Part shown: in pieces, positions 20,721-33,140 of the stretch
Layout: each line of letters starts with the position of its first letter
How positions within the stretch are numbered: the first letter of the stretch is position 1
DNA from: Pycnopodia helianthoides
Taxonomy: Eukaryota > Echinodermata > Asteroidea > Forcipulatida > Asteriidae
Length of the DNA: 64,000 nt
Direction of reading: 5' to 3'
NCBI GenBank assembly: GCA_032158295.1
Contig: CM063249.1
Span: 1,830,501 to 1,894,500, forward strand
Program-made: the position numbers and the translations under genes
The notes under the pieces: model-generated
The model's input: only the letters and a program-made list of their open reading frames with translations
Databases searched by the model: none
What the model was told of the DNA's origin: nothing

Positions 20721-22203
20721 TACGTCGTATTGTGAACACGTGATTGATGGAGGTTGGGCAAGGTTGCTCACAACGCGTAACGTTGCACAGTAATGTGTGG
20801 CTGTACACGAAACAAGTTTGAAGCAACAATCATTTCCACAACCATGAAGGGGTCGAGAGAAGAATTTGGGTTCGGGTTTGGGGTTGGGGCTGGGCTTGGG
20901 TGTTAAAGTATACTTATGCGATGGGTGCTAAAGGTGAGTTGGGTGCAAGGATAGCGTTGGGTGTGAGGATAGGAGAAGGGCGTAAACTCTAGGAGTTTTG
21001 AGTGTGACTGTGAGGGGATGGGGATCGGGTGTGAATGGTGATGGGCAAGGGGTATCAGCGGGTCGGTGTAACAACTCAGACCTAATGTGTGACTGCAAAA
21101 AGACCACCAGGCTCTGCACATGCGCATAATGAGTCACAACCACCATTATGGTTTATCTTCATACGTATGGGAGAATATGGGATTGTCGCAACACTACTGG
21201 CAGGGTTTGAGAGTGCTAGCTATTTATGATGGAGTACAACCGCCATGGATTCTTCTTCAGTTTTGTCATGGATGAATGACTTCTTATCACAAACGAGTCC
21301 CGTTGTAAAGCCGATAGAAACTTAAGAAAATCAGGGAAAACGATACTGAGAGCCCCACTTATCGCAGTTACCCTTATCACTATCACCAGACAATATCAGC
21401 TCTATTTGGGCAGTCCCAACTCGATGTCAATCAAGCTGAACGTTGGTTCAGGAATCCAGGGTTGGGACGGAACAGGATAAAGATAGGTACACAATAATGA
21501 TGTTGCTATTTTATGTCTAATCGCCCTAAGATAGAAAACAATAATAAATGTAGAGGTTTTTTTTTAAGACGCACAGAGCCGGTGTGTCTTGTCAGATTTT
21601 GTCCCCTGGTCTGTGTGTCCCACTCCCCCATACGATAAATTAACATTGGAAGTTGACTCAAAAGAGGGCGCTACTATTAAAAAGGGGAACAGATTGTTCG
21701 GGGGAAGGATTCCCTGCCGTAATCTGCAGGAAGTATAAACCCATGGAAGGAAAAAGCTTCCGAAGGAATATTTTGTTAATTATCGTCTTCTATCTCTGCA
21801 TTATGAAAACAAGCAATCAAATACAAGTTTTTTTTTGTAATGCGCCTTGGCTTTTCCAAATGAACAGCCGTCGGGCTGTACTGACAAATTCTGTGCTCGT
21901 CACGTGTTGCACTCCCGTGAACCCGAAATGCACGCGTTAGTGTACATGCACGACTGAGACTGGGCACCCGGCGTTCCCTAAAATAATAGCGATTACCCAT
22001 ACCACAGAAATTTGGAAGTTCTAATAATGGCCTCATATTGACAGTGGTTTTCTATAGGAATTTCCGTCTATTTCTTGGTATTATGGCTCCACGAGGGTTA
22101 CCGATCACGTAAACACTGACGCCAATATACAATGTATATCCTTTTCCGCAGAAGGACGTGACATTTGACGCCAATGTATGTATGTTTTTCACACTGCTGT
22201 GGT
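20721..22203. other. Intergenic, no gene recognised
   Basis: It contains GGGTTGGGG/TGGGTGT purine-rich tracts at 20860-21060. The frame at 21653-21940 has no domain. Nothing else supported. Confidence 0.35.
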
Positions 22204-22572
22204 TTAAAGGTATTATACCGGATTGGTAGAGCTGACAAAATAGTCGCAGACAGTGTTCATGTTTTGTGTGATTCAACATATGCATGAACAAACAAACCTG
22301 TGAAAGTTTGAGCTCAATTGGTCATCGAGGTCACGAGAAAATAGTGAAAAGAAACCTTATGTCTGTGTTTTCTGTTTTTTTTCAAACATCAAGTTTTTAT
22401 CACGCGTGATAAAAACTATTATTTTACTCATTTCTCAGAAACGATAACATTTTAGGCAGAAATATTTTAAGAAACCCTTTCTACCATTACTTACTTTAAA
22501 TCATGTAAGTTATGTGTGAATCTGTGAACATGTTTTTTTTTTTATCTTACCAATAGTGTACAGGGCCTTTAA
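22204..22572 (+). mobile_element. Family B TTAA element, copy 2
   Basis: TTAAAGGTATTATACCGGAT at the left, GTACAGGGCCTTTAA at the right, with a TTTTTATCACGCGTGATAAA palindrome in the middle. About 370 bp. Confidence 0.85.
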
Positions 22573-23324
22573 AGGTAGGTTCATAGATTAGTTTATGTCA
22601 ACGTAGCTTGATTTGTAGGCACAATTATCGAGAACGATACAATGAAAACCACTTATGAAAACTTCAGCTAAATACAGTATCGACGTGTTGGGAAAACAGC
22701 GAAGAAGCTGCCACGGTTTAACAAGACCGTCAAATCCATTCACGCTTAGCGAGGGGACAGCGGGTACCAACCGCATCTCTGTATGCATCATTCACAATCG
22801 GACACCATGGTAGTCTTGGTTCCAAGACCATGGTGTTCGGGTACACACACCCAGTACCAACGTTCGGATTGATGTACTGCACACGTTTGTAATGATTAAA
22901 CATAGAGGGCGCTGTGACTAGAGTTATTCCCTGAAAATTTACAATGATGGGTTTTAACCTTTTTTTTGTTTTTCTGGAAATCTCCCCTGACTTGATGAGG
23001 GGGCTCATCAGGGATCGCATTTTACGTCATGAAAAATTAATCAATGTCTTGGTTCCAAGACTCGCCTCGAGGGGAGTTTTGGAGATGAGAATTTTTCGAA
23101 ATCCTTTTATTGACTTCTAATTAACGGGGGCACTAATTTCGCAGGATGCTTAACAATCATTACCATCTTTATAATGAGTGACTTTCGGATATAAATGACA
23201 CAATTTCGTCTCGGGGTTATTGCCAAAGTATGACCCTATACCTTTAATCTTGTGAACTACCAAGACGTAACGCAACCATGAAGATACAACGTACGGGCCT
23301 AAAAGGACGAGGTTATCCATTTTC

Positions 23325-23364
<40 letters not shown>

Positions 23365-23934
23365 ACCAAGTTATTTTTTGATTTTTTTAAATAAGTGTAT
23401 GGTATTTGACTCATGTAGTTGTAAATCTTTCTTCTTACGTGTATAGGCCCAAATAAGCTGCAAAAAGATAGACCATGTATCGTTAACATTCGACACATAC
23501 TCACTTCAGCCAATGTCCATGCTGTATGTGAACTAACTATAAAAGCAGAACCGGATAATTTTGTGAGTTCAGAATACGGGCAAAAGGTTACATGAGTCAT
23601 GGAGGTAGAACGAATGGATTTACTCGGGCCGTGAGTTCGGCGCGGACCCCGGCAGCGTGACATGGTACGTTGCGGTAAGCACACCCAGCAGTGGGTGGAA
23701 AATGGGATGATTGACGCGTACGGCTTAAGATAAAATCGGTGGGATATCAGATCAATTTTTGTTTTCCAATATGGGAAAATCGCACAAAGGTTAAAGGAAG
23801 CGTATGCCGGGGGGAAAAAGTTATTAATTAGTTAAATATTTATGGCGATGAAACTAAGTGAACTTAAGTGAACTTAACCACTATATCTCGGAAGCCTGAG
23901 GAAACTTGTAAACAAAGTTGCTTTTAATACTAAC
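22573..23934. other. Intergenic, no gene recognised
   Basis: It holds a near-perfect 33-bp palindrome (CACCATGGT..ACCATGGTG) at about 22805-22837, a poly-T tract at about 23328-23359 and an isolated TATAAAAG near 23537. No coding support. Confidence 0.35.
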
Positions 23935-24125
23935 ACCGGTGTTTTACGTGCATTACCAATCCAAGTACATGGGATCTACGGCTTAACGTCCCATCCAAAG
24001 GACAAAGCAATTATCATGGTAAAGACTCTTGCTCAAGGACACAAGTGCCACTACCCGGACTTATTAGAAACACCATAGCTCGAGTCTGGTGCTCTTTATG
24101 TACTCGGTCATGACACGTCATAATA
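23935..24125 (-). mobile_element. Diverged tRNA-headed SINE fragment
   Basis: ACGTGCATTACCAATCCAAG, CGGCTTAACGTCCCATCCAA and GACACAAGTGCC match the SINE at 8010-8705 in the same order. The tRNA boxes are eroded. Confidence 0.55.
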
Positions 24126-24960
24126 TAGACATCTATTGTCTGCTAATGTAAACATTAAATTCACAACATTTAATGGTTTTTCTTTATTACTTTTGTTTAT
24201 TAGACTTTAAAGGCACTCGAAATTGCACTCGTTTGGCTTGTGCCGACATCGCAATCGATAGGAATCTCGACAAATAAATGAAATTACATTCTGTTGTCAA
24301 GACAATTGTGTTTAACACTTCTGTGCAAATGTGTTTGAAACACAATCGAACGAAACAATCATACGAAACAATCATTTATTGTTTTCTTTAAAATGTGACC
24401 ATTTTAGTTGGAGGAAATTTTACTGTGGTGGTGTAACGTGTTTAGTGAAAATTATAAAGTAAAAGGTCAGACGGTAACGAAAAGCATACACAAATTATCC
24501 CCCCTCCCCCTTCTCAAATTAATATATATAAATTAACGGTGTGTTTGGGGTTTTGGGGTGTTGTTGTTGTTGTTGTTTGTTATTGCGCAACCGAAATAAG
24601 ATGTTACAACAAGTAAACAACCAACCACAAAGTCCGCTCGTGATTTACGTGCCTTCCCAGCTAACACAATACGTTGTTACAACGTTGCACAACGTTGTGA
24701 TAAGGTGGCAATTTGGTCGATGGGATGACAACGTTTTGACTACGTTGCAAGAACGTCAGAACTTAACATGATCTTCAACCAATGTTGTACATTGGTTGCA
24801 TGTTGGTAATCTATGCAACGTTACCGAAAGGTTTTATACCTAACGTGTTCACAACATTGTATTTTGGTATTATTACAACGTGGTATTTAAGTTAAGGCAA
24901 CAACGTTGTCGATAAGTCATATTTTGGTCTCAACAAAACGTAGTAATTTTGTTGCGACAA

Positions 24961-25680
24961 GCACGTTGTCTGCACGTTGCATTGTGGTTTTATCAAAACG
25001 TCACAATTAATTCGCGGCGGTCACGTTGTCTTGACGTTGTATTTTGGTATTATTATAACGTAGCATTTAAGCTGTGGCAGTCACGTTGTCTACGCGTTGT
25101 AATTTGGTAACATTAAAATGTAGCAATTATGTTGTGACTAGCACGTTGTCTGCACGTTGCATTTTGGTTTTATCAAAACGTTATAATTAAATTGCGGCGG
25201 TCACGTTGTCTTGACGTTGTATTTTAGTATTATTATAACGTAGCATTTAAGTTGTGGCAGTAACGTTGTTTACACGTTGTTTTTGGGTAACATTAAAACG
25301 TAGCAATTATGTTGTGACTAGCACGTTGTCTGCACGTTGCATTTTGGTTTTATCAAAACGTTATAATTAAATTGCGGCGGTCACGTTGTCTTGACGTTGT
25401 ATTTTAGTATTATTATAACGTAGCATTTAAGTTGTGGCAGTAACGTTGTTTACACGTTGTTTTTGGGTAACATTAAAACGTAGCAATTATGTTGTGAAGA
25501 GCACGTTGTCTGCACATTGTATTTTGGTATTATCAAAACGTCATATTTAAATCGCGGCGGTCACGTTGTCTTGACGTTATATTTTGGTGTTATAAAACAT
25601 AGCATTTAAGTTGTGACAGTCACGTTGTCTACACAATGTATTTTGGTAACATTAAAACGTAATATTTAAGTTTCGGCTGT
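24961..25680 (+). repeat. 60-bp satellite with 180-bp higher-order repeat
   Basis: Successive 60-bp units each contain CACGTTGTC and end in a different 3' half, cycling in a three-unit order. The units at 25141 and 25321 are identical over 60 bp, as are those at 25201 and 25381, so the period is 180 bp. The edges decay outwards from about 24890 and past 25680. Confidence 0.9.
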
Positions 25681-25939
25681 ATGTTGTCTTGTCGTTGTAT
25701 TTTGGTTTTGCACACAAAAGTAGCCTACTGTTAAAGTTGTGACAGCCCGTTGTCTTAATCTTCAAACGCATATTGTAACTATCATCTTGTAGATTTATCA
25801 CAACGTAGTATCTTTGTTTTAACCATCACACTGTGACATATTGTATTTTAGTTTAATTACAACGTACAAATAATAGTATTTATGTTTTGACTATGATATC
25901 GTTTGGCGTTGTATTTTAGTTTGTATTGGCGATGTTTAG

Positions 25940-27172
25940 ACCATTTTGTTGAATAGTTCAAGCAGCTCGTTTGAATGGTTTTGGAGGACATGGTAGGCCT
26001 AATGTTTGACATCGCAAACATGTTTTTGTTCTCAATTTAGTTTTTTTTATTAATATCGGTTGTCATAAATTAGGCACTTGAGGAGCGGCATTTCTATCAG
26101 ATTTGCATTTAATGATGAATCTGAACAGTACTAATCATTAATTGCATTTAATTGAGCTTATTGTGTCAAGCAGCAGTGCGCTGGTGAGGGGTGAGATTCG
26201 ATTCTACCCCCTCTCCCCACCACCACCACCACCACCACCTGTACAGCGGCATTCCAAGCCGTACATAGAATCTTCTAGAGAAACATTTACCCTTGATAGG
26301 ATTTTCTATCCTCACTTAGGCCGTTTTGTCCCCCACTAAAAACTTCCTCTAAAACCATTGTGTTAAATAGTTCAAATAGATCGTTGGGATGGTTTCGGAG
26401 GACATTTATTAGCTAACAACATTGGTAGGCCTAATGTTTGTCATCACGAACAATGTTTGTTCTCAATTTAGTTTTTTATATCGGTTGTCATCAATAGAAT
26501 AGGCACTTGAGGAGCGGCCTCCCTATCAAATAGGCATTTAATTATCAATCTGAACAAACCATTAATTGCATTTAATTGACTTTATTATGTCAAGCAGCAG
26601 TGCGACGGTCTGGGGAGAGATTTGAGTCTACCCCCCCCCCCCACTACCTGTACAGCGGCATTCCAAGCTGTAGATAGAATCTTCTATAGAGAAACATTTA
26701 CCCTTGATAGGATTTTCTATATTACTTAGGCCGTTTGTTCACCCGCTAAAAACTTTTTCTAAAAACTATTGTGTTGAATAGTTCAAGCAGCTCGTTTGAA
26801 TGGTTTTGGAGGACATGGTAGGCCTAATGTTTGACATCGCAAACATGTTTTTGTTCTCAATTTAGTTTTTTTTATTAATATCGGTTGTCATAAATTAGGC
26901 ACTTGAGGAGCGGCATTTCTATCAGATTTGCATTTAATGATGAATCTGAACAGTACTAATCATTAATTGCATTTAATTGAGCTTATTGTGTCAAGCAGCA
27001 GTGCACCGGTCTGGGGAGATATTCGATTCTTCGCACCCCCCCCCCCCGACCACCTGTAAAGCGGCATTCCAAACCGTACTTAGAATCTTCTAGAGAAACA
27101 TTTACCCTTGATAGGATTTTCTATCCACACTTAGGCCGTTTTGTTCCCAGCTAAAAACTTCCTCTAAAACCA
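25940..27172 (+). repeat. Triplicated ~410-bp block
   Basis: Units start near 25940, 26357 and 26767 at GAATAGTTCAA and run to GCCGTTTTGT..CTAAAAAC. Units 1 and 3 are nearly identical in their first 250 bp, while unit 2 is more diverged. Each carries a C-rich tract at the same place, with (CAC)n in unit 1. Confidence 0.85.
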
Positions 27173-27884
27173 AATTTGTTCCTAAATTTCAAAGACACTT
27201 TCAAATTTTGAAGTACTTTAGTGTACCACTAAGTATGTTTTGTTTCAGTTTTGAAGAAAAAAGAAAGACATACGTTTCCGCTCAACCTGCCGCATTGACC
27301 AGCGTGCGGAATGCTGCATGTCTAGTAAAAATTAATTTGACAACGTCATGACAACGTAAATATCACATATGCAAATTTGTAGATTGGGCTTAGAAGTTGT
27401 ACAATACATACAAACAATTTCACGAAATTTGCCAAATTTATGAACTAGGTGTACTGGTTTCTTCTTGTACTTGTCTAAACTAACAGAGGAAAATATGGAT
27501 AAATATAATTCAGTAACTAAACATGTAATTTTAGTTCAGAAATATTAATTAAATGGAAACAATTACAAAAATATATACCCCCGTGATTGCAAAAGTCAGG
27601 AAATTGGTCTGTATATATAGTACATGCTGTACGATGTATAGTATACAGGTACAGTGAAGTCCGGTTACGACAACGCGTAGTAGGGACCTACCTTGGTAAG
27701 TTTGTAAAAGTAATTCATTGATCATGTTGACATATCACTTAACAAAATTATTCATGAAATTATTGTATAATTAATCGATATAGCAATAAATAAGATAGGG
27801 CTGACGTTGTGACAACGTTCACGGTACTGAAAAAAAATACATTGTTGTAACATTCTTTTTAATTGATTATTTACAACATTGCAA

Positions 27885-28230
27885 CGTTGTGTATACGTGC
27901 CAACAACGTCGTTGTTTCGTTGCATCATTACGTTCTAAAGACGTACAGGGGAGTCGACAAAGATTCGTTGCTACAACGTTACTTAGATAACTATATAACA
28001 ACCAAACAAACACGCTCTGAGAACGTTGTTGCAACGTTAAATATAAGTTGTAATAAGGTCACTGGAAACGTGTCTTAAACGTACCAACAACGTGGTTGTT
28101 ACGTTGCGTCATTACGTACGGAAGACGTATAGGGGAGTCGACAAAGTTCCGTAGCTACAACGTTATATTAATAACGTTACTTACACCAAAGTCTGACTTC
28201 ATTACAACGTTGAGAAAACGTCAAACTGTT
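27885..28230 (+). repeat. Duplicated ~170-bp block at the right end of the 3.6-kb element
   Basis: Two copies share CCAACAACGT, TACGTTGC..CATTACGT, AGGGGAGTCGACAAAG and CTACAACGTTA. They mirror the left-end motifs. Confidence 0.7.
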
Positions 28231-28237
28231 AGCTGGG

Positions 28238-28852
28238 TTGATTGTAAAATGAAATTGCGAGTAGTAAGTATAAAATTCTTAGAGCTGCCACAGGTAATAA
28301 ACTCATACAGAGTGTACGTCCCACGCCAAAATCAGGAACTTTTCGGAATTTATGAAATTCATTACAGGTGTCTGACCAGCGAATTATTAGGCTTGATATC
28401 AATGTTGTGTGATGTCGTATTGTTGAGTAACACTCACAATAATGCATGCCTTAAATTAGGTGTCATTGAGTGGAAAGCTCCTATTCTTTATCTATTTGAT
28501 GAACAAAAAGAAAACCCAGTTTTTGAGTTTTGTCAGGAACAAGTGCCCCACTTTTGGTATATGAAGCATCATATATTTCAGGCTAGGCCTGTGTACGTGT
28601 GTTCGCCCTGAGGGGGATTATCCACGTTTTACCAACAATGGATTGTTTGACATCAACCAATTTGGGGTCAGGTCAGCCTTGCTTTTTCTGTGTGCTTTCT
28701 GCCTATGTCTCTCTCTCTCTTTTCATTTATTTTCCACTTGACTGCTTCTGTTAAACCGTATACCTGTTTGTGTGTGTGTTGTCAATTAGCTTTAGAAAAA
28801 GACTCCGCTAGGGTTGAAACATCACGCCATTTACCATTTATACCATAGGTCC
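28238..28852. other. No gene recognised
   Basis: An open frame continues here to 28611 from inside the mobile element, but shows no domain or splice pattern. A (CT)n tract lies at about 28707-28720. Confidence 0.3.
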
Positions 28853-29196
28853 TTTAATCACAGATTTGCATAAAACTTACACGGTCTAATGATGATGATA
28901 GTAGAAAACATCCCTTGAAATATTTCTGTCTGAAATGCCATATTTGATAAGCAATGAATAAACTAATTTTCCGATTGGAGTTTATCGCTCAGTGAGCGTT
29001 TTATTCATTTGTTGAATCTATACGATTGCATGCAAATGTGTAATCGGTTTTTCACTATTTTCTCGTGACCCAGATGGCCGATCGATCTCAAACTTCTACA
29101 GGTTTGTCAGTTTATGTATATGGTGGATTACATAAAGTGCGTACACTGCCAGCAACTGTTTTGTTAGCAAAAACCAATTCTGTAATGTTCCTTTAA
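28853..29196 (+). mobile_element. Family A element, copy 4, left end missing
   Basis: It matches family A from TCACAGATTTGCATAAAAC to the right TTAA end. The first 50 bp are absent. Confidence 0.8.
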
Positions 29197-29500
29197 GTTG
29201 GTAAGCAGTTTGCAAGGGCTTACTCTATTTTCTCCCACCAAAACAAATAATAAGTAACGGCATTGCAGAGTGCGATTATCATCAAAATAAACACTGGACC
29301 AAGTCATTGTTGACACAAAGTGATAAGTGAAGGTCCGCCCTTTGATTGCTGATTATTCAACTTCTATTTGAAAGACTTTGAAGAGAAGAAGAAAAAAAAA
29401 AAAAAAAAAAAACAGTCAGCATGTTAATTTTGTTTGATTGAGCTTTTATGGTGTTGGATGTACATGTAATTAATACTATTCTTGAAGCATAAACCCTAAC

Positions 29501-29740
29501 GAATCCCCGGTCAGAATTGGTTCTAGGTACTGTGGGGTCCGACCCAGTTCTGGGTCAGTAAATGATGTCCCTTAATCTGTGTCCAAATGACCCCGAGAGG
29601 GGATCCAACTGACGCAGAAATCAAGTAACAATCCCATGTTCAAACCAACGTTCGTGTCAGCCTGACCAAGGAATTGGTCAGGCCCTAATTACTAACCAAT
29701 CTGATCGGAATCTGGATCAGCTCTGAGCCGGCAGTGTTTA
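29501..29740. repeat. Family E repeat
   Basis: GACCCAGTTCTGGGTCAG, then GACCAAGGAATTGGTCAGG, follow the palindrome pattern seen at 3128, 39925 and 60190. Confidence 0.5.
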
Positions 29741-29812
29741 GAGTGCAAGTCATCCGTGGTAAAAATTATTCCTTAAAAATGCTAGTTAGAACATAACGAA
29801 TGGTTCTGTGAG

Positions 29813-30140
29813 AGGTTTACTATTGGTAAGATTGAAAATATAAATGTATGTACAATAGCTTACATAGTATAAAGACAGTATTCAATTGTTGAAACTTCCC
29901 TACAATGGTTTTTAAGAAATGAGTAAAGAATTTAAATTTGATCTCACGAACCCGAAACCCAAACCATGTTTGAAAAGAGTGAAATCATACCAGGTTTTGT
30001 TTTCACTACCGTGACTCCGATGACCGATTGAACTTAAGATGTTCACATGTTTGAAATTTCATGTTTATGTTGGGCCATTATTATAGGCCTAAAGTGAAGA
30101 TTACTTGTCTTTGACAACCTACCAATGTTGCCTGCGTGCT
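29813..30140. mobile_element. Family D element, diverged copy
   Basis: TACTATTGGTAAGATTGAAA at one end and TTTGACAACCTACCAATGTT at the other, with CGTGACTCCGATGACCGATT inside. Confidence 0.5.
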
Positions 30141-31430
30141 TCAAGCCTGAGCAATGGCTCCATCTGAGACATTTTATTGACGACCGATTTCCATTTCAAC
30201 ATAAATGTTTATGTCAAAACATGGAGGAATAGACACAATAAGTTCAAACCAAAATACAATTCGGATCGGATCGAATCAGCCACGAAGCAGACGCCGGGAG
30301 TCTCAGAAAAATTAGCAGACCTACCGCTCTCTTGATGATTGGGCTTCAAAAATAATTATGAACATACTTTACTGCCAAGTTGTTTTGGCGATTGGGACTC
30401 AGTTCTCGCAATTATTAATAGGCCTATTCCACTGCTGATGGAAACCATTAGATGTATTGTACGCGATTGGTAGAACTGACAAAATAGTCGCAGACGGTGG
30501 TCATGTTGTGTGAGATCAGGTTATTAATTTTACGCAAAGACAATCGTGTCAATTTGTTATTGTGCACACCACGCAAGCAACGTGACACAACAAGAAACCC
30601 TACAACAGAATACATGTTAAATAGATGTAATTGTTTAACTTTGTGGGGGATAAATGTTGAATACATGTTGAAAACATTTAAACGTCACCAACATGATTTA
30701 ATCAGCTGCACACAAACGTGCCGGACCATTTATTTAGTAGCACCTCAATAAATCCCGTGAGCTTTACCATGAGACCACGTACACTCTTGTTCCCATCCCA
30801 AGGGTAAGACTGCATAAAGCTCATCATGCGAGCCAACGAAGTTAAGGTGACACATTATCCAATAAAACACATTTTATTTTAACCGCACCCCCATTGCACC
30901 GTTCCACGAGTAATCATTCTACATCAAAGGTTGGTCAATAAAATATGTCGTATCGATAGTTATTATTATTAATTAGGAAAACTTCAAACACTACAGTATA
31001 ACTTACCCGTCGTTGTCCATGTTGAACCGGTAACTCGTCCAAACAGCTGCTGAACTGAATATGTCCCCGTGATCTGACGTTGAACCCGTTTAGGTAGCGT
31101 CGGAATGACACAAAATTACGCGAAACTATTTTTGCCGAACCCGCAGCAGGAACGAAAGCGACGCCACACACCACACGACATCAAGGGCACACAGATCGAA
31201 CTCAACGCCAGTTATTAGCCACTGGTGTACGGGTGGACTTTAAACCGTAGTTTTTAAACAACACACGTCGGTGACCTGGGAGAGTAAACAAGTATGACAA
31301 AAACCCACCCGAGCTCAGCTGAGCGCACAATAGTCTTTTGTTAAGGTTCTAGACTGTATGCAAATTAGGCAATTATTGTCGTTTGGTCTACTGTAAGTGA
31401 ACACCGAGAACGCGCAGTGGTGAAAACATC
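30141..31430. other. No gene recognised
   Basis: Several small frames without domains. Nothing repetitive that I can match. Confidence 0.3.
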
Positions 31431-32165
31431 AAGGGCGTATTCGCCCTGTGCAAGGTAAAACATTTGCGTGTAGAGCCCAGCGGCGGCGCTACGGGGGGGG
31501 GGGGGGGGGGGCACGGGCCCCCAATTATTTTTTTGCCCCCGCCCCCAGTTTGCCCCCCCCCCAGTTTTTTCCCCGATGGCTGAAATTGAGTTTAATCCCA
31601 AACCATTGCACCCAATTTGTTACAATGTTGTTTGCGCTGCAAATAATAAACTCAATTTCATCCATCATAATTAGCAGGCACCATCAAAAAAGCCCAATAC
31701 ACTTTCCATCTCCGGCAAGGTTAATAAAATGTGGATTTATTTATCTGTACAAGCTTGGAAACTTGCCACAAATAGAAATGCATTGTCTGCCCAAAACCGT
31801 AAGCAGCCATTGTACACGCAGTTCGCCAACACGTCACATTCACACAGTGCAAAATCTTATTTCTGGAGTGAATTGTAGGCTTATTTTACAGTACATTATA
31901 GACTTGTGTTTGCCCCCCCCAAAAAAAAAAATAATAATAATAATTAAGTTTGCCCCCCTCTTGCCCCCCCCCCCCTCAAGATTAACAGGTCTGGTACCGC
32001 CGCTGGTAGAGCCGCGAATTGGGGACAGCAGTGTGTTGAAGCATCATATAACTCTGTATTGTCCCGCTAATGTAAATTACACTTAATAAACAACAATACA
32101 GATGAAGCATGAAGTCGAGGCTCTAGACGCACATGGCGGATATGTGCAAGAAGCGAATAGGGATC
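31431..32165 (-). mobile_element. SINE-like/inverted-repeat element, split by a hAT-like MITE
   Basis: With 31478-32013 removed, the sequence TTTGCGTGTAGAGCC-GCGAATTGGGGACA continues and matches the inverse of 32878-33060 along its length (TATAACTC, GTATTGTC, TGAAGCA.GAAGTC, GGCTCTA.ACGCA). Confidence 0.75.
31478..32005. mobile_element. hAT-like MITE with perfect 8-bp target duplication
   Basis: GTAGAGCC at 31470-31477 and 32006-32013 flanks an element with inverse ends CAGCGGCGG/CCGCCGCTG. The 528-bp body has long G and C tracts near the ends. 8-bp duplications are the hAT pattern. The open frame across it is a by-product of these tracts. Confidence 0.88.
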
Positions 32166-32877
32166 GATCAGGTGATCCAATGAAATCAAGAGAAACTCCA
32201 TTCAATCGGTTGGTTATGTCAGCCTAGCCAGAATCTAGACTAAATCCGTGTTTGCATTGGAATTTTTTGGGGGTAAACTAAAAAGACTACGGTAAAACTG
32301 GCTAGTCAAACACCTTCATGCCCCAATTAGCTTATGATGTAGTCAGTCCGTTCGTTTCACCATCGTCTCGGGTAGTTTACCTTTACGCCGGTAAGATTTG
32401 CCCATTGGAGTATTACCTACACTCATGTATATAGGATGGTCTCCGTTAAAAATATTAATCAAATGCGAATGCGGCTTTACAGAGACAAAAAGCAAAGAGC
32501 ATCCGGAGGGATATGAAGATAGACAATTGAAAAAAGATGGATACATTTTTGAATGACAGCGTTCGGGATCAGTATGTTACAACCTGTGACGCGGCAGCAA
32601 AGGGATCACCTTAAAAATTTAGGGGATACGACTTTTTATTTCAAATATCAAGTAATAAACCACAGGGGAAACTGGCTGGGAAATCTGAGGTAGTGATCAC
32701 TCGATCCGATGCCGCTTCCCCAGGTTGTATCGTGAACTTTGGTGTGCCTCCCTGGCTACACGGCAGTTGCAGGTTGAATGGCTTCTGACTGGGAACCCCC
32801 GAACCAAGACATTGACAAAAGAGGGAGACTGCCATTATAAAGGGCTACATAGCTTATTTGGTAGTCGCTACTTGCAC
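32166..32877. other. No gene recognised
   Basis: Non-repetitive by eye, with short frames only. Confidence 0.3.
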
Positions 32878-33140
32878 GGATCCGCCATGTATGCGTGTAG
32901 AGCCTGGACTTCGTGCTTCATTTGTATTGTGGATCTGTTTGGATGAAAGTGCCATACATTACCATGACAATACAGGAGTTATATAACGCTTCTGTTAACT
33001 GATGTCCCCCAATTCGAGGCTCTACACGCAAATGGCTGAACGTGCAAAGGGCGAATACAGAGCGCCGACACATTAATCCGGAGGTGGCATGTTCAAGTCC
33101 TGCTCTAGTAAATTTGTTTTTGTTCAACCCAAAGTTATTT
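32878..33140 (+). mobile_element. Related SINE-like element, intact copy
   Basis: Inverse ends GCGTGTAGAGCC (about 32899) and GGCTCTACACGC (about 33017) bound a body of about 130 bp. It continues into an RNA Pol III-like region with GGTGGCATGTTCAAGTCC as a B box at about 33084. It supplies the uninterrupted reference for the copy at 31431. Confidence 0.65.

Larger units (their letters stand above)
24656..28237. mobile_element. 3.6-kb DNA element with 11-bp terminal inverted repeats and satellite arrays
   Basis: CCCAGCTAACA at 24656-24666 is matched exactly by its inverse at 28227-28237. Dense CAACGTTGT-type motifs crowd both ends. The left part holds a 60-bp satellite, the centre a triplicated 410-bp block and the right a duplicated block of about 170 bp. 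TT stands on both flanks, which may be a 2-bp target duplication. No transposase frame is visible, so it is non-autonomous. The superfamily is not assigned. Confidence 0.75.

Noticed and set aside
23537..23640. TATAAAAG followed by an ATG
   Set aside because: The frame ends after 11 codons and no splice site or conserved motif follows.
24961..25680. CRISPR-like regular repeat
   Set aside because: Units are contiguous with no unique spacers, and the setting is a eukaryotic transposon.
28096..28611. 171-codon plus-strand open frame
   Set aside because: It starts inside the 3.6-kb element's repeats and crosses its right end; no domain and no continuity with any exon.
31448..32086. 212-codon plus-strand open frame
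   Set aside because: It runs through the hAT-like MITE, and its proline/glycine runs come from C and G homopolymers.
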